Shown here: positions 1 to 11,323 of the stretch, piece by piece
How the letters are laid out: every line of letters begins with the position of its first letter
Numbering within the stretch: position 1 is the first letter of the stretch
From: Billgrantia tianxiuensis
Lineage (GTDB): Bacteria; Pseudomonadota; Gammaproteobacteria; Pseudomonadales; Halomonadaceae
Assembly: GCF_009834345.1 (NCBI RefSeq)
Contig: NZ_CP035042.1
Span: forward strand, 3,100,001-3,164,000
Reading direction: 5' to 3'
Length of the DNA stretch: 64,000 nt
The notes under the pieces: model-generated
Database searches by the model: none
What the model saw: only the letters and a program-made list of their open reading frames with translations
Told to the model about the DNA's origin: nothing
Translations under genes and position numbers: made by a program

Positions 1-867
1 CGGTGCCATACCCGCACCACCGCCGACGAAGACCATCTCGGCATCGGTGTCCTTGGCGAAGAACTCGCCGAAGGGCCCCATTACGGTGACCTTGTCGCCC
101 GGCTTCAGGCTGAAGACGTAGGTCGACATCAGACCCGGCGGATGATTGGTACCGGGAGGCGGCGTAGCGATGCGGATGTTGAACTTGAGGATGCCCTTCT
201 CTTCCGGGTAGTTCGCCATCGAATAGGCGCGGATGACTTCCTCGGTGTTCTTGTGGGAGATCTTGAATAGATCGAATTTCTCCCAGTCGCCGCGATACTC
301 TTCCTCGATATCGAAGTCGGAGAACTTGATATCGTAAGGCGGCGCCACCAGCTGAACGTAGCCGCCAGCGCGGAAGTCGACGTTCTCGCCCTCGGGCAGC
401 TTGAGGTTGAGTTCCTTGATGAAGGTGGCGACGTTGGGATTGCCGATGACCTCGCACTCCCACTTCTTGACGCCGAAGACCTCCTCGGGCACCTCGATCT
501 TCATGTCCTGCTTCACCGGCACCTGGCAGGAGAGACGCCAGCCCTCCTTCTTCTCGCGCATGGTGAAGTGGGACTCTTCGGTCGGCAGGATCGCCCCGCC
601 GCCCTCTTCCACGCGGCACTTGCACTGAGCGCAGGAGCCGCCGCCGCCACAGGCGGAGGAGAGGAAGATGCCGTTGGCTGCCAGCGTGTTGAGCAGCTTG
701 CCTCCGGCCTGGGTGGTAATGGTGTGCTCCGGGTCGCCGTTGACCTCAATGGTCACGTCACCGGTGCTGACGAGCTTGCTGCGGGCTGCCAGGATCACCA
801 GGACGAGGCCGATGACGACCACGGTGAACATGAACACACCGAGCAAGATGACTGATGTTCCAACCAT
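1..867 (-). CDS. nqrF: Na+-translocating NADH:quinone reductase subunit F (partial)
   Basis: This is the NADH-oxidising subunit that passes electrons through FAD and a 2Fe-2S centre into the Na+ pump in the inner membrane. Only the first 289 residues lie in the window; the family is about 407 residues, so the C-terminal NADH-binding part continues beyond base 1. Visible are one N-terminal membrane helix, a ferredoxin-type cysteine cluster near residues 70-82 ([10 protein letters not shown]), an FAD-binding [11 protein letters not shown] stretch, and the start of the NAD-binding loop ([11 protein letters not shown]) at the window edge. The ATG at 867 lies about 60 bases after the nqrE stop. 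It is the last visible gene of the nqrABCDEF operon. Confidence 0.97.
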   Translation of the reverse strand, partial: MVGTSVILLGVFMFTVVVIGLVLVILAARSKLVSTGDVTIEVNGDPEHTITTQAGGKLLNTLAANGIFLSSACGGGGSCAQCKCRVEEGGGAILPTEESHFTMREKKEGWRLSCQVPVKQDMKIEVPEEVFGVKKWECEVIGNPNVATFIKELNLKLPEGENVDFRAGGYVQLVAPPYDIKFSDFDIEEEYRGDWEKFDLFKISHKNTEEVIRAYSMANYPEEKGILKFNIRIATPPPGTNHPPGLMSTYVFSLKPGDKVTVMGPFGEFFAKDTDAEMVFVGGGAGMAP

Positions 868-929
868 GTCGGTTTCCTATTTGCTGTATGACCTGTTGTC
901 CGGCGGTGCGAACACCGCCGGAACGCGCC

Positions 930-1547
<618 letters not shown>

Positions 1548-1548
1548 G

Positions 1549-2217
1549 TTACACGGCCTCCTTCGGCTTGGTGTTTTCCTTCATCTTGAACTCATTCGCC
1601 TCGACCTGCTCCGGATGCGTGGAACGCAGTGCCCAGATGATCAGGCCGATGATGAAGAACGCCGAGGGCGGCAACAACAGCAGGCCGTTGGGCACGTACC
1701 AGCCACCGTCCTGAACCGGATGCAGCACGGTGAAACCGAACACGCTGCCGGAACCGAACAGCTCACGGAAGAAGCCCACGGTCATCAGAATGAAACCGTA
1801 GCCGAGACCGTTGCCGATGCCATCAAGGAACGACAGCCCCGGGCTGTTCTGCATGGCGAAGCCTTCGGCGCGCCCCATCACGATGCAGTTGGTGATGATC
1901 AGGCCGACGAACACCGAGAGCTGCTTGGACATCTCGTAGGCGAACGCCTTGAGCACCTGATCCACCACGATCACCAACGAAGCGATGATCGTCATCTGCA
2001 CGATGATACGGATCGACGAAGGAATGTGATGCCGGATCAACGACACGAACAGGTTGGAGAAGGCCGTCACGAAGATAACGGCCATGGTCATGACCAGCGA
2101 CACGCTCATGCTGGTCGTTACCGCCAGCGCCGAGCAGATACCGAGCACCTGCAGGGCAATGGGGTTGTTATTGAAGATCGGGGTCGTCAGGACGCCCTTG
2201 GGAGTCACAGCGGACAT
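1549..2217 (-). CDS. nqrD: Na+-translocating NADH:quinone reductase subunit D
   Basis: Integral membrane subunit of Na+-NQR, 222 residues. It has six hydrophobic segments, with the conserved [12 protein letters not shown] stretch near residue 110 that is typical of the NqrD/RnfE family. The C-terminal tail is charged and cytoplasmic. It pairs with NqrE in the complex. It sits fourth in the operon, 11 bases after nqrC, and its last codons carry the ribosome site for nqrE. The RnfE paralogue is similar, but the surrounding nqrA, nqrB, nqrC and nqrF identify the complex as NQR and not RNF. Confidence 0.97.
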   Translation of the reverse strand: MSAVTPKGVLTTPIFNNNPIALQVLGICSALAVTTSMSVSLVMTMAVIFVTAFSNLFVSLIRHHIPSSIRIIVQMTIIASLVIVVDQVLKAFAYEMSKQLSVFVGLIITNCIVMGRAEGFAMQNSPGLSFLDGIGNGLGYGFILMTVGFFRELFGSGSVFGFTVLHPVQDGGWYVPNGLLLLPPSAFFIIGLIIWALRSTHPEQVEANEFKMKENTKPKEAV

Positions 2218-2228
2218 TTTCAGGCTCC

Positions 2229-3041
2229 TTAAGCTTCAGCTTCGAGTTCGACGTCGGCTTCCTGAGCCTCGCCCGGTTCGACGCCTGCGCGGAATCTCGC
2301 CAGGTACTCACCAAAGCCCTCCGGGCTCAACCAGAACTGCAGCATGTTGGTGACGCCATTGGAGGTCAGGGTAGCACCCGACAGGCCGTCCACCTGATGC
2401 TCGTTGGCAGCGCTGCCCCGTGCCACGCGAATGGCCGGTGTCACGCTTTCGGCATCGGCGAAGATCTGCTTGCCTTCCCACTGGGCCTGCCAGCGCGGAT
2501 TGTTGACCTCCGCACCGAGCCCAGGCGTTTCACTGTGCTCGTAGTAGGTGATACCGACGATGGTGTTGCCATCGCCCTCGACCGACATGTAGCCGCGCAT
2601 CAACCCCCACAGGCCCTGACCACGAATGGGCAGGATGATCTGCTCGGGATCGTCGGGATCGCCCACCAGGTAGACGGTGGCGAAGTTCTCGACACGGGTC
2701 AGGCCGGCAATGTCGCGATCGCCCGAAAGCGTGCGCCCGGTGGCGGGATCGCGGGCGGCCTGGAAGTGGTCGAAGGTCTGCGGATCGAACTCATCGGTGT
2801 ACTCACCGGTGCGCATGTCCACCACCCGCGGAGTGATCTCGCGGAAGGCAGCCTCCACATCCATGCCTGGCTCGTAAAGGTTGGCCACGCTGAGGATGTT
2901 GGTCTTGCGGTCGAGTTCCTCGTTGAGCTGCTGCATCGGACGCAGCGCCACCGCAGCGGTGGAGACGATGACCGAACACACGATACAGAGTGCGAACGCC
3001 ACCGTGAGGATCTTCTTGATGGTGTTATTGCCCTGTGCCAT
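2229..3041 (-). CDS. nqrC: Na+-translocating NADH:quinone reductase subunit C
   Basis: Periplasm-facing flavoprotein subunit, 270 residues. One N-terminal membrane anchor (residues about 10-32) is followed by a soluble domain. The covalent FMN attachment motif SGAT is visible near residue 219 in [12 protein letters not shown]; the Thr of this motif is flavinylated by ApbE in known NQR complexes. The C-terminus is acidic and slightly longer than in Vibrio. The ATG directly abuts the nqrB stop codon, indicating coupled translation. Confidence 0.97.
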   Translation of the reverse strand: MAQGNNTIKKILTVAFALCIVCSVIVSTAAVALRPMQQLNEELDRKTNILSVANLYEPGMDVEAAFREITPRVVDMRTGEYTDEFDPQTFDHFQAARDPATGRTLSGDRDIAGLTRVENFATVYLVGDPDDPEQIILPIRGQGLWGLMRGYMSVEGDGNTIVGITYYEHSETPGLGAEVNNPRWQAQWEGKQIFADAESVTPAIRVARGSAANEHQVDGLSGATLTSNGVTNMLQFWLSPEGFGEYLARFRAGVEPGEAQEADVELEAEA

Positions 3042-4268
3042 TTAGACGGTCTCCTCGGCCGGCACACCAGTGCGCTGCAGACGGCGCTTGATGTTGGCCT
3101 GAACAAAGAAGTGATCGATCAGCGGCGCGAACAGGTTGGCGAACAGAATCGCCAGCATGATGCCCTCGGGGAAGGCCGGGTTGACCACACGGATCAGCAC
3201 CGTCATCACGCCGATCAGCACACCGAAGATCAGACGACCCGGGTTGGTCATCGAAGCAGAAACCGGATCGGTAGCCATGAACACCATGCCGAAGGCAAAA
3301 CCACCAATGACCAGATGCCAATACCAGGGCATCGCGAACATCGGGTTGGTTTCGGAGCCGATCAGGTTGAACAGCGCGCTGGTCGCCGCCATACCGAGGA
3401 AGCAGCCCAGCATGATTCGCCACGAGGCGATCTTGGTCCACAATAGCACCGCGGCACCCAGGAAGATCGCCAATGTCGAGACCTCACCCACGGAGCCAGG
3501 GACGAAGCCGATGAAGGCATCCCACCAGCTGTACTGCGAGGTCAGCTCGGTCATGCTCTCCTGGAAAGCGATGGAGAGCGGCGTTGCGCCGGTATAGCCA
3601 TCGGCCGCCACCCATACCGCGTCGCCAGAGATCTGCGCCGGGTAGGCGAAGTAGAGGAAGGCACGACCGGTCAGCGCCGGGTTTAGGAAGTTCTTGCCGG
3701 TGCCGCCGAAAATCTCCTTGCCGATGACCACGCCGAAGGTGATACCGAGCGCCACCTGCCACAGCGGGATGGTGGCCGGCAGGATCAGGGCGTAGAGCAC
3801 GGAGGTGACGAAGAAGCCCTCGTTGACCTCATGGCCGCGCTTGACGGCGAAGACCACTTCCCAGAACCCGCCGACCGCGAAGGTCACCAGGTAGATCGGC
3901 AGGAAGTAGGTAGCACCAAGCACGAAGTTGGCCCACAGGCTGTCCGGGTTGTGACCGGAAGCCAGGATCATCAGGATGGCTTCGCGCCAGCCGTCCATCG
4001 AGGCGTAGCCGTCGGCGATGGCGGCATTGGCCATCCAGCCGGCGTTCCACATACCGAAGAACATGGCCGGGAAGGTGCACAGCCACACGGTGATCATGAT
4101 GCGCTTGAGGTCGACACCGTCGCGCACGTGGGCCGTGGTCTTGGTCACGCTGGGGGGCGCATAGAAGATGGTGTCCACAGCTTCGTACAGCGGGTACCAC
4201 TTCTCGTACTTGCCGCCCTTGTGGAAATGCGGTTCGAGATTGTCGAGTGTCTGTCGGATACCCATCAT
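3042..4268 (-). CDS. nqrB: Na+-translocating NADH:quinone reductase subunit B
   Basis: Large membrane subunit, 408 residues, that carries a covalent FMN and riboflavin and takes part in Na+ translocation and quinone reduction. A soluble N-terminal segment of about 50 residues precedes roughly ten hydrophobic helices. The FMN-binding motif appears as GYTGATPLS near residue 226 (TGAT in place of SGAT, with the acceptor Thr kept). The ATG at 4268 overlaps the nqrA stop in an ATGA; a second in-frame ATG lies one codon downstream. Length and content are normal for the family. Confidence 0.97.
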   Translation of the reverse strand: MMGIRQTLDNLEPHFHKGGKYEKWYPLYEAVDTIFYAPPSVTKTTAHVRDGVDLKRIMITVWLCTFPAMFFGMWNAGWMANAAIADGYASMDGWREAILMILASGHNPDSLWANFVLGATYFLPIYLVTFAVGGFWEVVFAVKRGHEVNEGFFVTSVLYALILPATIPLWQVALGITFGVVIGKEIFGGTGKNFLNPALTGRAFLYFAYPAQISGDAVWVAADGYTGATPLSIAFQESMTELTSQYSWWDAFIGFVPGSVGEVSTLAIFLGAAVLLWTKIASWRIMLGCFLGMAATSALFNLIGSETNPMFAMPWYWHLVIGGFAFGMVFMATDPVSASMTNPGRLIFGVLIGVMTVLIRVVNPAFPEGIMLAILFANLFAPLIDHFFVQANIKRRLQRTGVPAEETV

Positions 4269-5617
4269 CAGGCCTCTTTCTCGATCATGGTGAGGTTGTC
4301 ACGCAGGATGGGACCGTACTCGTACTTGCCCGGGCACACGTAGGTGCACAGCGCCAGGTCCTCTTCATCCAGCTCCAGGCACCCGAGCTGCATGGCCACC
4401 TCAATGTCGCCGACGATCAGCGAGCGCAGCAGCTGGGTCGGCAGAATATCCAACGGCATCACTTCCTCGTAGACGCCCACCGGCACCATGGCCCGCTCAG
4501 AACCGTTGGTGGAGGTGTTGGGCGCATAGTTGGAGAGCCCCTTGAACTTCGACAGGTAGATCCCCAGCACGGAGTGGCGGTTGTTGCCCGGCGACAGCCA
4601 GCCCATGAAGGCGCGCTTGTTGCCCTCTTCGAGCAGGCTGATCTGGTTGTGGAAGCGGCCCAGGTAACGCAGTCCGCCCTCCGCGGTGAACCCGGAGAAC
4701 ACCGAGCCGGAGATCACGCGCGTATCTTCGGGTTGGAGGATTTCCCCAGCCAACAGTTCCTCGGTGCTGGCACCGATTCGCGTACGTAGCAGACGCGGCT
4801 TTTCGGCACGCGGGCCACCCACCGCCACCACCCGGCTGACATCGATCCGGCCCTCGCAGAAGAGCTTGCCGAACGCGATCACGTCCTGATAGCCGATGTG
4901 CCAGACCTTGCGGTGCAGCGCGACCGGCGACAGATAGTGGATATGGGTGCCGACGAGACCGGCCGGATGAGGACCGCCGAAGGTCTCTACCTGCACGCCG
5001 GCCACGTCGCCGCCGGGAATTCGCGCGTCGGGCGCAGTACACAGGAATACCTTGCCCTGGGTTAGACTCGACAGCACCTTGAGCCCATCCTCGAAGGCCT
5101 CGGCCTGCTCGTTGATGATCTCGGCGGGGTCGGGGCACAACGGATGAGTATCGACGGCGGTGACGAAGATGTCGGCCGGCTCGCTGTCGATGGCCGGAGT
5201 GCGCGAGAAGGGGCGCGTGCGCAGTGCCGTCCACAGGCCCGATTCGACCAGTTGATCGACGACGGTCCGGCGCTCGAGGGACGCGAGCTTGTCACGCCCA
5301 TGCGCCGTGAACTCGATCGCTTCTTCGTTCTCGTCGATCTGGATGACGACGGAGAGCAGCTTGCGCTTCTCGCCACGGTTGATGGCGACGATCTCACCGG
5401 CGGCCGGCGCCGTGAAGCGTACGCCTTCGTTCTTCTTGTCGGTGAAGAGGAGTTGGCCTAGTTTCACCTTGTCCCCTTCCCGGACCTCCATGGTCGGCTT
5501 CATGCCGACATAGTCGGTGCCCAGGATGGCCACGTGACGCACGGGTCGCGCATCCTCGATGCGCGGCTCGGGCGCCCCCATGATGGGGAGATCCAGGCCT
5601 TTCTTGACTTCGATCAT
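4268..5617 (-). CDS. nqrA: Na+-translocating NADH:quinone reductase subunit A
   Basis: Cytoplasmic quinone-binding subunit of Na+-NQR, 449 residues, first gene of the operon. The N-terminus [18 protein letters not shown] and the [14 protein letters not shown] stretch near residue 155 are typical of NqrA. The family is related to RnfC, but the iron-sulfur cysteine motifs of RnfC are absent, as expected for NqrA. A perfect TATAAT hexamer lies about 130 bases upstream inside a region with an inverted repeat. In a halophile this complex would set up the Na+ gradient used for transport and motility. Confidence 0.97.
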   Translation of the reverse strand: MIEVKKGLDLPIMGAPEPRIEDARPVRHVAILGTDYVGMKPTMEVREGDKVKLGQLLFTDKKNEGVRFTAPAAGEIVAINRGEKRKLLSVVIQIDENEEAIEFTAHGRDKLASLERRTVVDQLVESGLWTALRTRPFSRTPAIDSEPADIFVTAVDTHPLCPDPAEIINEQAEAFEDGLKVLSSLTQGKVFLCTAPDARIPGGDVAGVQVETFGGPHPAGLVGTHIHYLSPVALHRKVWHIGYQDVIAFGKLFCEGRIDVSRVVAVGGPRAEKPRLLRTRIGASTEELLAGEILQPEDTRVISGSVFSGFTAEGGLRYLGRFHNQISLLEEGNKRAFMGWLSPGNNRHSVLGIYLSKFKGLSNYAPNTSTNGSERAMVPVGVYEEVMPLDILPTQLLRSLIVGDIEVAMQLGCLELDEEDLALCTYVCPGKYEYGPILRDNLTMIEKEA

Positions 5618-5745
5618 AGTCTCGCCCAGTTGATGGATCGGAAATACGAAGGAAAGGGGTTCGAATGGATTCGAATTCTTGTTGAGTCAGTACGTTACCA
5701 GTCAGGCCCGAACGGACTTCGGACCACCCCGAAAAAATCCCCAGT

Positions 5746-5751
5746 ATTATA
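5746..5751 (-). promoter_or_regulatory. Candidate -10 element for the nqr operon
   Basis: A perfect TATAAT reads on the minus strand 5751 to 5746, upstream of nqrA. No good -35 hexamer lies at 16-18 bases; the spot is occupied by the right part of the inverted repeat at 5761-5790, which suggests an activator- or repressor-controlled promoter. This is inference from spacing only. Confidence 0.45.
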
Positions 5752-5760
5752 AAGACAAGC

Positions 5761-5790
5761 GCGACCAAAGGCCACACGGCCTAAGGTCGC
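5761..5790. promoter_or_regulatory. Inverted repeat upstream of nqrA
   Basis: Thirty bases with arms of 13 (GCGACC-AAA-GGCC and GGCC-TAA-GGTCGC) around an ACAC centre; 11 of 13 positions pair. It abuts the TATAAT of the candidate nqr promoter on its upstream side. It could be an operator or a hairpin; no T-tract follows on the minus strand, so it is not a clear terminator. Confidence 0.4.
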
Positions 5791-5982
5791 AAAAGGGGGT
5801 ATAAAGCCGCTCTGCGCCTGGCTTCGAAAGGGTTCAATAGGCGTTGAAAGGCCATGGTTTCAGGCCGCCTCGAGGTACTGAACGAAGCGAGCCAGCCCCG
5901 GCATGGGGCTGGCTCGGATGACGGGAAAGTGACTCAAGTCAGGGATTCCCGACCCACCAGGTCGGGATTGACCTCGTCAGGC

Positions 5983-7446
5983 TCAGGCCTGGGCGCGCGG
6001 CAGCTTGAGGAAGCGCACGTTGGAAATGTGCTGGAGGATGCGCACCACCTGGCAGCTGTAGCCGAACTCGTTGTCGTACCAGACGTAGAGGACCGCCTGC
6101 TTACCGTTGGCAATGGTCGCCTTGGCATCGACGATACCCGCATGACGGTTGCCGACAAAATCCGACGACACCACCTCGGGCGAATCGACATAGTCGATCT
6201 GCTTCTGGTAGGAGGAGTCGATCGACATGCGACGCAGATAGTCGTTGAGCGACACGGCGTCGGTCTCGCGGCCCAGGGTCAGGTTGAGGATGGCCATGGA
6301 GACGTTGGGGATCGGTACTCGGATGGCATTGCCGGTGAGCTTGCCGGAGAGCTCGGGCAGGGCCTTGGCCACGGCCTTGGCGGCACCGGTTTCGGTCAGC
6401 ACCATGTTGAGCGGCGCACTGCGGCCGCGACGATCGCCCTTGTGGTAGTTGTCGATCAGGTTCTGATCGTTGGTATAGGCGTGTACCGTCTCGACGTGGC
6501 CGGTTTCGATACCGTACTCGTCGTTGAGCACCTTGAGCACCGGCACGATGGCGTTGGTGGTACAGGAGGCCGCCGAGAGGATGGTATCGTCCTCGGCGAT
6601 ATCGCCATGGTTGATGCCGAATACGATGTTCTTGATATCGCCCTTGCCCGGCGCGGTGAGCAGCGCCTTGGACACGCCCTTGCACTCCAGGTGCTGGCCC
6701 AGGCCCGCCTCGTCGCGCCAGATACCGGTGTTATCGACCACCACGGCATTGTCGATACCATAAGCGGTATAGTCGATGTCGCTCGGCTTGTCGGCGTAGA
6801 TCACCTGGATCATGTTGCCGTTGGCGGTGATGGTACGCGCCTCGTAGTCGACGCTGATGGTACCGTCGAAGGGCCCGTGGACGGAATCGCGACGCAGCAG
6901 GCTGGCGCGCTTTTCCAGGTCCTTGGCGATGTCGCCCCGGCCACGCACGACGATAGCGCGCAGGCGCAGCAGGTTGCCGCCGCCAGCCTTCTCCACCAAC
7001 ACGCGCGCCAGCAGGCGACCGATGCGGCCAAAGCCGTAGAGCACTACGTCCTTGGGCTGGCCGTTGTTGCCGTCGGCATCATGAGCGTCGACGATCTCGG
7101 CGAGTTCTTCGCGCAGGAAGGCCTTGGCGTCACCACCGCCACGCTTCTTGAAGGCCACGCCCAGCTTACCCACGTCGACGTGGGCAGGCCCGAGATTGAG
7201 TTCGGTCATGGCCTGGACAAGCGGCAGGGTATCCTGCACCGAGAGTTCGGTGCCCTCAACCTTCCTGACGAAACGATGGTCCTTCAGGATACGGATCACC
7301 GAGCGATTGAACAGCGAGCGCCCGTAGAGGGTGGTGACCACGTTGTTGTGGCGGTAAAGGCTGCCGATTAGCGGAATCATCTGCTCGGCCAGTGCCTGGT
7401 TGTCGTGCCACTCCTGAAAAACGGTCTCGAGGGGTTGCTGACTCAC
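5983..7446 (-). CDS. gap: Glyceraldehyde-3-phosphate dehydrogenase, long form
   Basis: NAD(P)-dependent oxidation of glyceraldehyde-3-phosphate, with 487 residues. The catalytic core holds the active-site SCTTNA near residue 292 and HAYTNDQ after it, plus the YVWYDNEFGYS C-terminal signature. About 130 N-terminal residues precede the Rossmann motif VLYGFGRIGR; this extension marks the long Gap type that in Pseudomonas also sits between nqr and mfd. I chose the GTG at 7446 because AGAGAGG lies seven bases upstream and the protein then begins at the conserved QQPLETVF region; longer starts at 7509 lack this. It is divergent from mfd. Confidence 0.93.
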   Translation of the reverse strand: MSQQPLETVFQEWHDNQALAEQMIPLIGSLYRHNNVVTTLYGRSLFNRSVIRILKDHRFVRKVEGTELSVQDTLPLVQAMTELNLGPAHVDVGKLGVAFKKRGGGDAKAFLREELAEIVDAHDADGNNGQPKDVVLYGFGRIGRLLARVLVEKAGGGNLLRLRAIVVRGRGDIAKDLEKRASLLRRDSVHGPFDGTISVDYEARTITANGNMIQVIYADKPSDIDYTAYGIDNAVVVDNTGIWRDEAGLGQHLECKGVSKALLTAPGKGDIKNIVFGINHGDIAEDDTILSAASCTTNAIVPVLKVLNDEYGIETGHVETVHAYTNDQNLIDNYHKGDRRGRSAPLNMVLTETGAAKAVAKALPELSGKLTGNAIRVPIPNVSMAILNLTLGRETDAVSLNDYLRRMSIDSSYQKQIDYVDSPEVVSSDFVGNRHAGIVDAKATIANGKQAVLYVWYDNEFGYSCQVVRILQHISNVRFLKLPRAQA

Positions 7447-7583
7447 GTGAAGCCTCTCTGGTAATCGAAAATTCAGGCTCATTATCCCGTTCGCGTTTCG
7501 GTGGGGCAATCGAAGGATGGTCGCAGGCGCTGTAGGGGGATTACAGGAATCGCGGCTTGACTACAAGCGTCGCATAGGGCTGG

Positions 7584-7589
7584 TATGAT
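7584..7589 (+). promoter_or_regulatory. Candidate extended -10 for mfd
   Basis: TGG-TATGAT fits an extended -10 element about 90 bases before the mfd start. A TTGACT at 7557 is too far (21-base gap) to be its -35. Weak evidence. Confidence 0.3.
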
Positions 7590-7680
7590 TCCTCTTTGTT
7601 CAAGCCGCTGCTCCCAGCCTGGCATTGCGAACGGCCTGTACGGCCAGCACACACGACTCCAGAAGCGTCCCGACGACATC

Positions 7681-10600
7681 ATGCAATCATTCTCGCCGCT
7701 CGATCCGCCCCGCCCCACGGGAACTCGCGAAACCCTCTACTGGCAGACTCCGCCCGGCAGTGCGGCCGCCCTGGCCCTGGCCCACCTGGCCGACGATGCG
7801 CCGCTGCTGGTCATCACTCCCGACACCGCCAGCGCACAGCGCCTCGAGAACGATCTACATTTCTATGCCAACGTTCCCGTGCTGCCCTTTCCCGACTGGG
7901 AGACGCTGCCCTACGATAGCTTCTCGCCACACCAGGACATCATCTCGGCTCGCCTGCGCACCCTGCGTCGGCTCCAGGATGGCGAGCACGGCATCGTACT
8001 GGTGCCGATCAACACTCTGATGCAGCGGCTGCCTCCGGCGGAGTACATTGCCGGCCGGGTACTCACTCTTGAAGTGGGCATGCGGCTGGATCGCGAAGGG
8101 TTTCGCGAGAGCCTGTCACGTGCCGGCTACCGCGCCGTGGAGACGGTCTACGAGCCGGGCGAGTACGCGCTGCGTGGCGCCCTGATCGATCTCTACCCCA
8201 TGGGTAGTGAAAGCCCGCTACGTATCGATCTGTTCGACGACGAGATCGATACCCTGCGTTGCTTCGACCCCGACACCCAACGCAGCCAGGACAAGGTCGA
8301 ACGGGTGGAGCTGCTGCCGGCGCACGAGTATTCGCTCTCGCGCAGTGCCATTGCCTGCTTCCGTGAAGGCTTCGAGACCCTGTTCGACGTCGATCCACGC
8401 CAGTGCCCCTTATATGTCGACGCCTTGAAGGGCATACCCTCCCCCGGCCTGGAACAATATCTGCCGCTGTTCTTCGAGCAGACGGCTACGCTGTTCGACC
8501 ACCTGGCCGAGGGCACCCGGGTGGCACTCCTCCCCGAGGCCTTCGCCGCCGCCGAACACCATTGGCAAGCCATCGAGAGCCGCTATGAGAATCTCGGTGT
8601 CGATCCCACCCGGCCACTGCTGCCACCCCACCGGGCCTTCATTCCCGTCGCCGAGGTATTCGCCGCCATCAAGCGCCACCCACGCGTGGAGCTGACCGCC
8701 GACCGCGAGCATCCTCATGCCCTCGAGACGGCTTCCCGCCCCCTGCCGGAGGTGGCCGTCAATGCCCGTGCCAAGCAGCCGCTGGCCGCACTACGGGGCT
8801 TCCTGGACGAGTATGGCAACACACGCGTGCTGTTCGTTGCCGAATCGCGTGGCCGCCGCGAGGCGCTGGAAGAAACCCTGGCGCCGCTGCACCTGGAACT
8901 CCCCCATACCGAGGGTTTCGATGCCTTTCGCCAGAGCGACTCGCGTCTGGCCATCACCGAGGGCGAAGTCGGCACCGGGCTATGGCTACAGCAGCCTGAC
9001 ATTGCCGTGATCACCGAAACAGAGCTATTCGGCGACGTCGTGCGCCAGAGCCGTCGCCGCGAGAAGGCGACCGACATGGGCGAATTGGCCATTCGCCACC
9101 TGGCCGAGCTGCGCCCGGGTGCCCCGGTGGTGCACCAGACCCACGGCGTCGGCCGCTACCGTGGTCTGGAACGCCTGGAGGCCGGCGGCCAGGCCGCGGA
9201 GTTCGTCGCACTCGAGTACGCCGACGGCGCCAAGCTCTATGTCCCGGTGGACAACCTACACCTCATTTCGCGCTACGCCGGCGCCGATGACGAGCTCGCT
9301 CCGCTACATCGCCTGGGCTCGGAGCAGTGGGACAAGGCACGCCGCAAGGCGGCCGAGAAGATCCGCGACACGGCCGCCGAGCTGCTCGATGTCTACGCTC
9401 GTCGTGAGGCCCGCGAAGGCTTTGCCTGCGCCCCGCCCGACGAGGAGTATGCCCGCTTCGCCGCCAGCTTCCCATTCGAGGAAACGCCCGACCAGCGTGC
9501 CGCCATCGCCGCGGTGATCGGCGACATGACCGCACCCAGGCCGATGGATCGCGTGGTATGCGGCGATGTCGGCTTCGGCAAGACCGAGGTCGCCATGCGC
9601 GCCGCCTTCCTCGCCGTGCACTCGGAGCGCCAAGTGGTGGTACTGGTACCGACCACCCTGCTCGCCGCCAGCATTACGAGAACTTCCGCGACCGCTTCGC
9701 CGATACGGCGGTACAGATCGAGCTGGTCTCGCGCTTCACTGCCGGCAAGGGTCAGGCGGCCGCGCTCAAGCGCATCGAGAACGGTCAGGCCGACATCGTG
9801 ATCGGCACTCACAAGCTGCTGTCGAAATCGATGAAGCTGCCCAACATGGGCCTGTTGATCATCGACGAGGAGCACCGCTTCGGCGTAGGCCAGAAGGAGC
9901 GCCTCAAGGAGCTGCGCGCCGAGGTCGACATCCTGACTCTCACCGCCACGCCGATCCCACGTACGCTCAACATGGCCATGAGCGGCATTCGCGACCTGTC
10001 GATCATCGCCACGCCGCCGGCACGCCGCCTGTCGGTGAAGACCTTCGTGCAGCAGCGCGACGAGTCGATCATCAAGGAGGCGATCCTGCGCGAGATCCTG
10101 CGCGGCGGCCAGGTCTACTACCTGCACAACGAGGTCAGGACCATCGAGACCGCCGCCGAGGCCCTCCGCACGCTGGTACCCGAGGCGCGCGTCGCGGTGG
10201 CCCACGGCCAGCTTCCCGAGCGCGCCCTAGAGCGGGTGATGTCGGACTTCTACCACAAGCGCTACAACGTGCTGGTTTGCTCGACCATCATCGAGACCGG
10301 GATCGACGTACCCAGCGCCAACACCATCGTCATCGAGCGCGCCGACAAGTTTGGCCTGGCCCAGTTGCACCAGTTGCGCGGTCGCGTGGGCAGGAGCCAC
10401 CACCAGGCCTATGCCTACCTGCTCGCCCCGCCACCACGGGCCATGACCAAGGATGCCGTCAAGCGCTTGGAGGCGATCGGCGCCGCCGAAGACCTCGGCG
10501 CAGGCTTCACCCTGGCCAGCCACGACATGGAGATCCGCGGTGCCGGCGAGCTGCTAGGCGAGGAGCAGAGCGGCCAGATGGAAGCCATTGGCTATACCCT

Positions 10601-11129
10601 CTACATGGAGATGCTCGATCGCGCCGTAGCCGCGATCCGGGCGGGCAAGACGCCCAACATCGAGACACCACTGAGCGATGGCGTCGAGATCAGCCTCAAC
10701 CTGCCGGCCCTGATACCCGACGACTACCTGCCCGACGTGCAGCAGCGCCTGGTGATGTATAAGCGCATCGCGAGCGCCGCCGACGAGGCCGAACTCAAGG
10801 AACTGCAAGTGGAGATGATCGACCGATTCGGGCTGCTGCCGGCGGCGGTCAAGACCCTGATGCGCCAGACCCGCCTGCGCCAGCGTGCCGAACGCCTGGG
10901 CATCGCGCGCCTGGAGGCCGGCACCCAGCGCGGCCGGGTTATCTTCGGCGGCCAGACACGGGTCGACCCGCTGACGCTGGTCAAGATGATCCAGGCCGAG
11001 CCGCAGCGCTATCGGCTCGACGGCGCCGACACCCTGCGCTTCGAAGCGGACATGGAAAGAGAGGAGGCCCGCTTCCAGGCCGTCGAGCAACTGCTGGATG
11101 CGCTCAACCGCAAGGCCCAGGCCGCCTGA
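7681..11129 (+). CDS. mfd: Transcription-repair coupling factor Mfd (one apparent frameshift)
   Basis: Superfamily-2 DNA translocase that removes stalled RNA polymerase at lesions and recruits UvrA. After the frame is restored it has 1149 residues, normal for Mfd. It has the UvrB-like N-terminus, the RNA-polymerase interaction region (LYVPVDNLHLISRYAG, about residue 520), Walker A GDVGFGKTEVA near 630, the DEEH box LIIDEEHRFG, and the C-terminal TRCF domain. The frame breaks near 9672, where GCC-GCC-AG should read GCC-GCC-CAG; a single C is missing, and the second frame continues QHYENFRDRF. The start is ATG 7681 (MQSFSPLD). I treat it as functional with a sequence error. Confidence 0.93.
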
Positions 11130-11323
11130 AAGGACAAGGCGGCCTCCTTCGTCACTGTGGTGGGACTCCCGCTAGTGGCGGGAACGCTATACTATGCGCA
11201 AGTGTCTTATCGCAGCCTCGACACGAACCCCGACGCCGCCTCGCACCGGCAGGCGTATGACCGTCGCCAAGCGGCCCTTGCCTCTGCGTGAGGCATGCCG
11301 CTCAGCGACCTTATGACGAGATC

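Larger units (their letters stand above)
5618..5982. other. Intergenic region between nqrA and gap
   Basis: This 365-base stretch holds the nqr promoter region (5746-5790) on the nqrA side. On the gap side there is a perfect 12-base-pair stem with a 5-base loop at 5888-5916 (CGAGCCAGCCCC arms), just after the gap stop codon. The stem has no T-tract on either strand, so it may stabilise the gap mRNA end or act with Rho rather than as an intrinsic terminator. No coding signal is evident. Confidence 0.5.

Noticed and set aside
5888..5916. Perfect 12-bp hairpin after gap as an intrinsic terminator
   Set aside because: No T-tract follows on either strand; noted only as a hairpin.
5854..7371. A 505-codon plus-strand ORF opposite gap
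   Set aside because: It is the antisense of a well-conserved Gap gene; composition is His/Asp/Val-rich shadow sequence with no ribosome site.
9650..11129. mfd as a pseudogene split in two
   Set aside because: A single missing C explains the break; both halves are fully conserved and the same error type recurs throughout the window.
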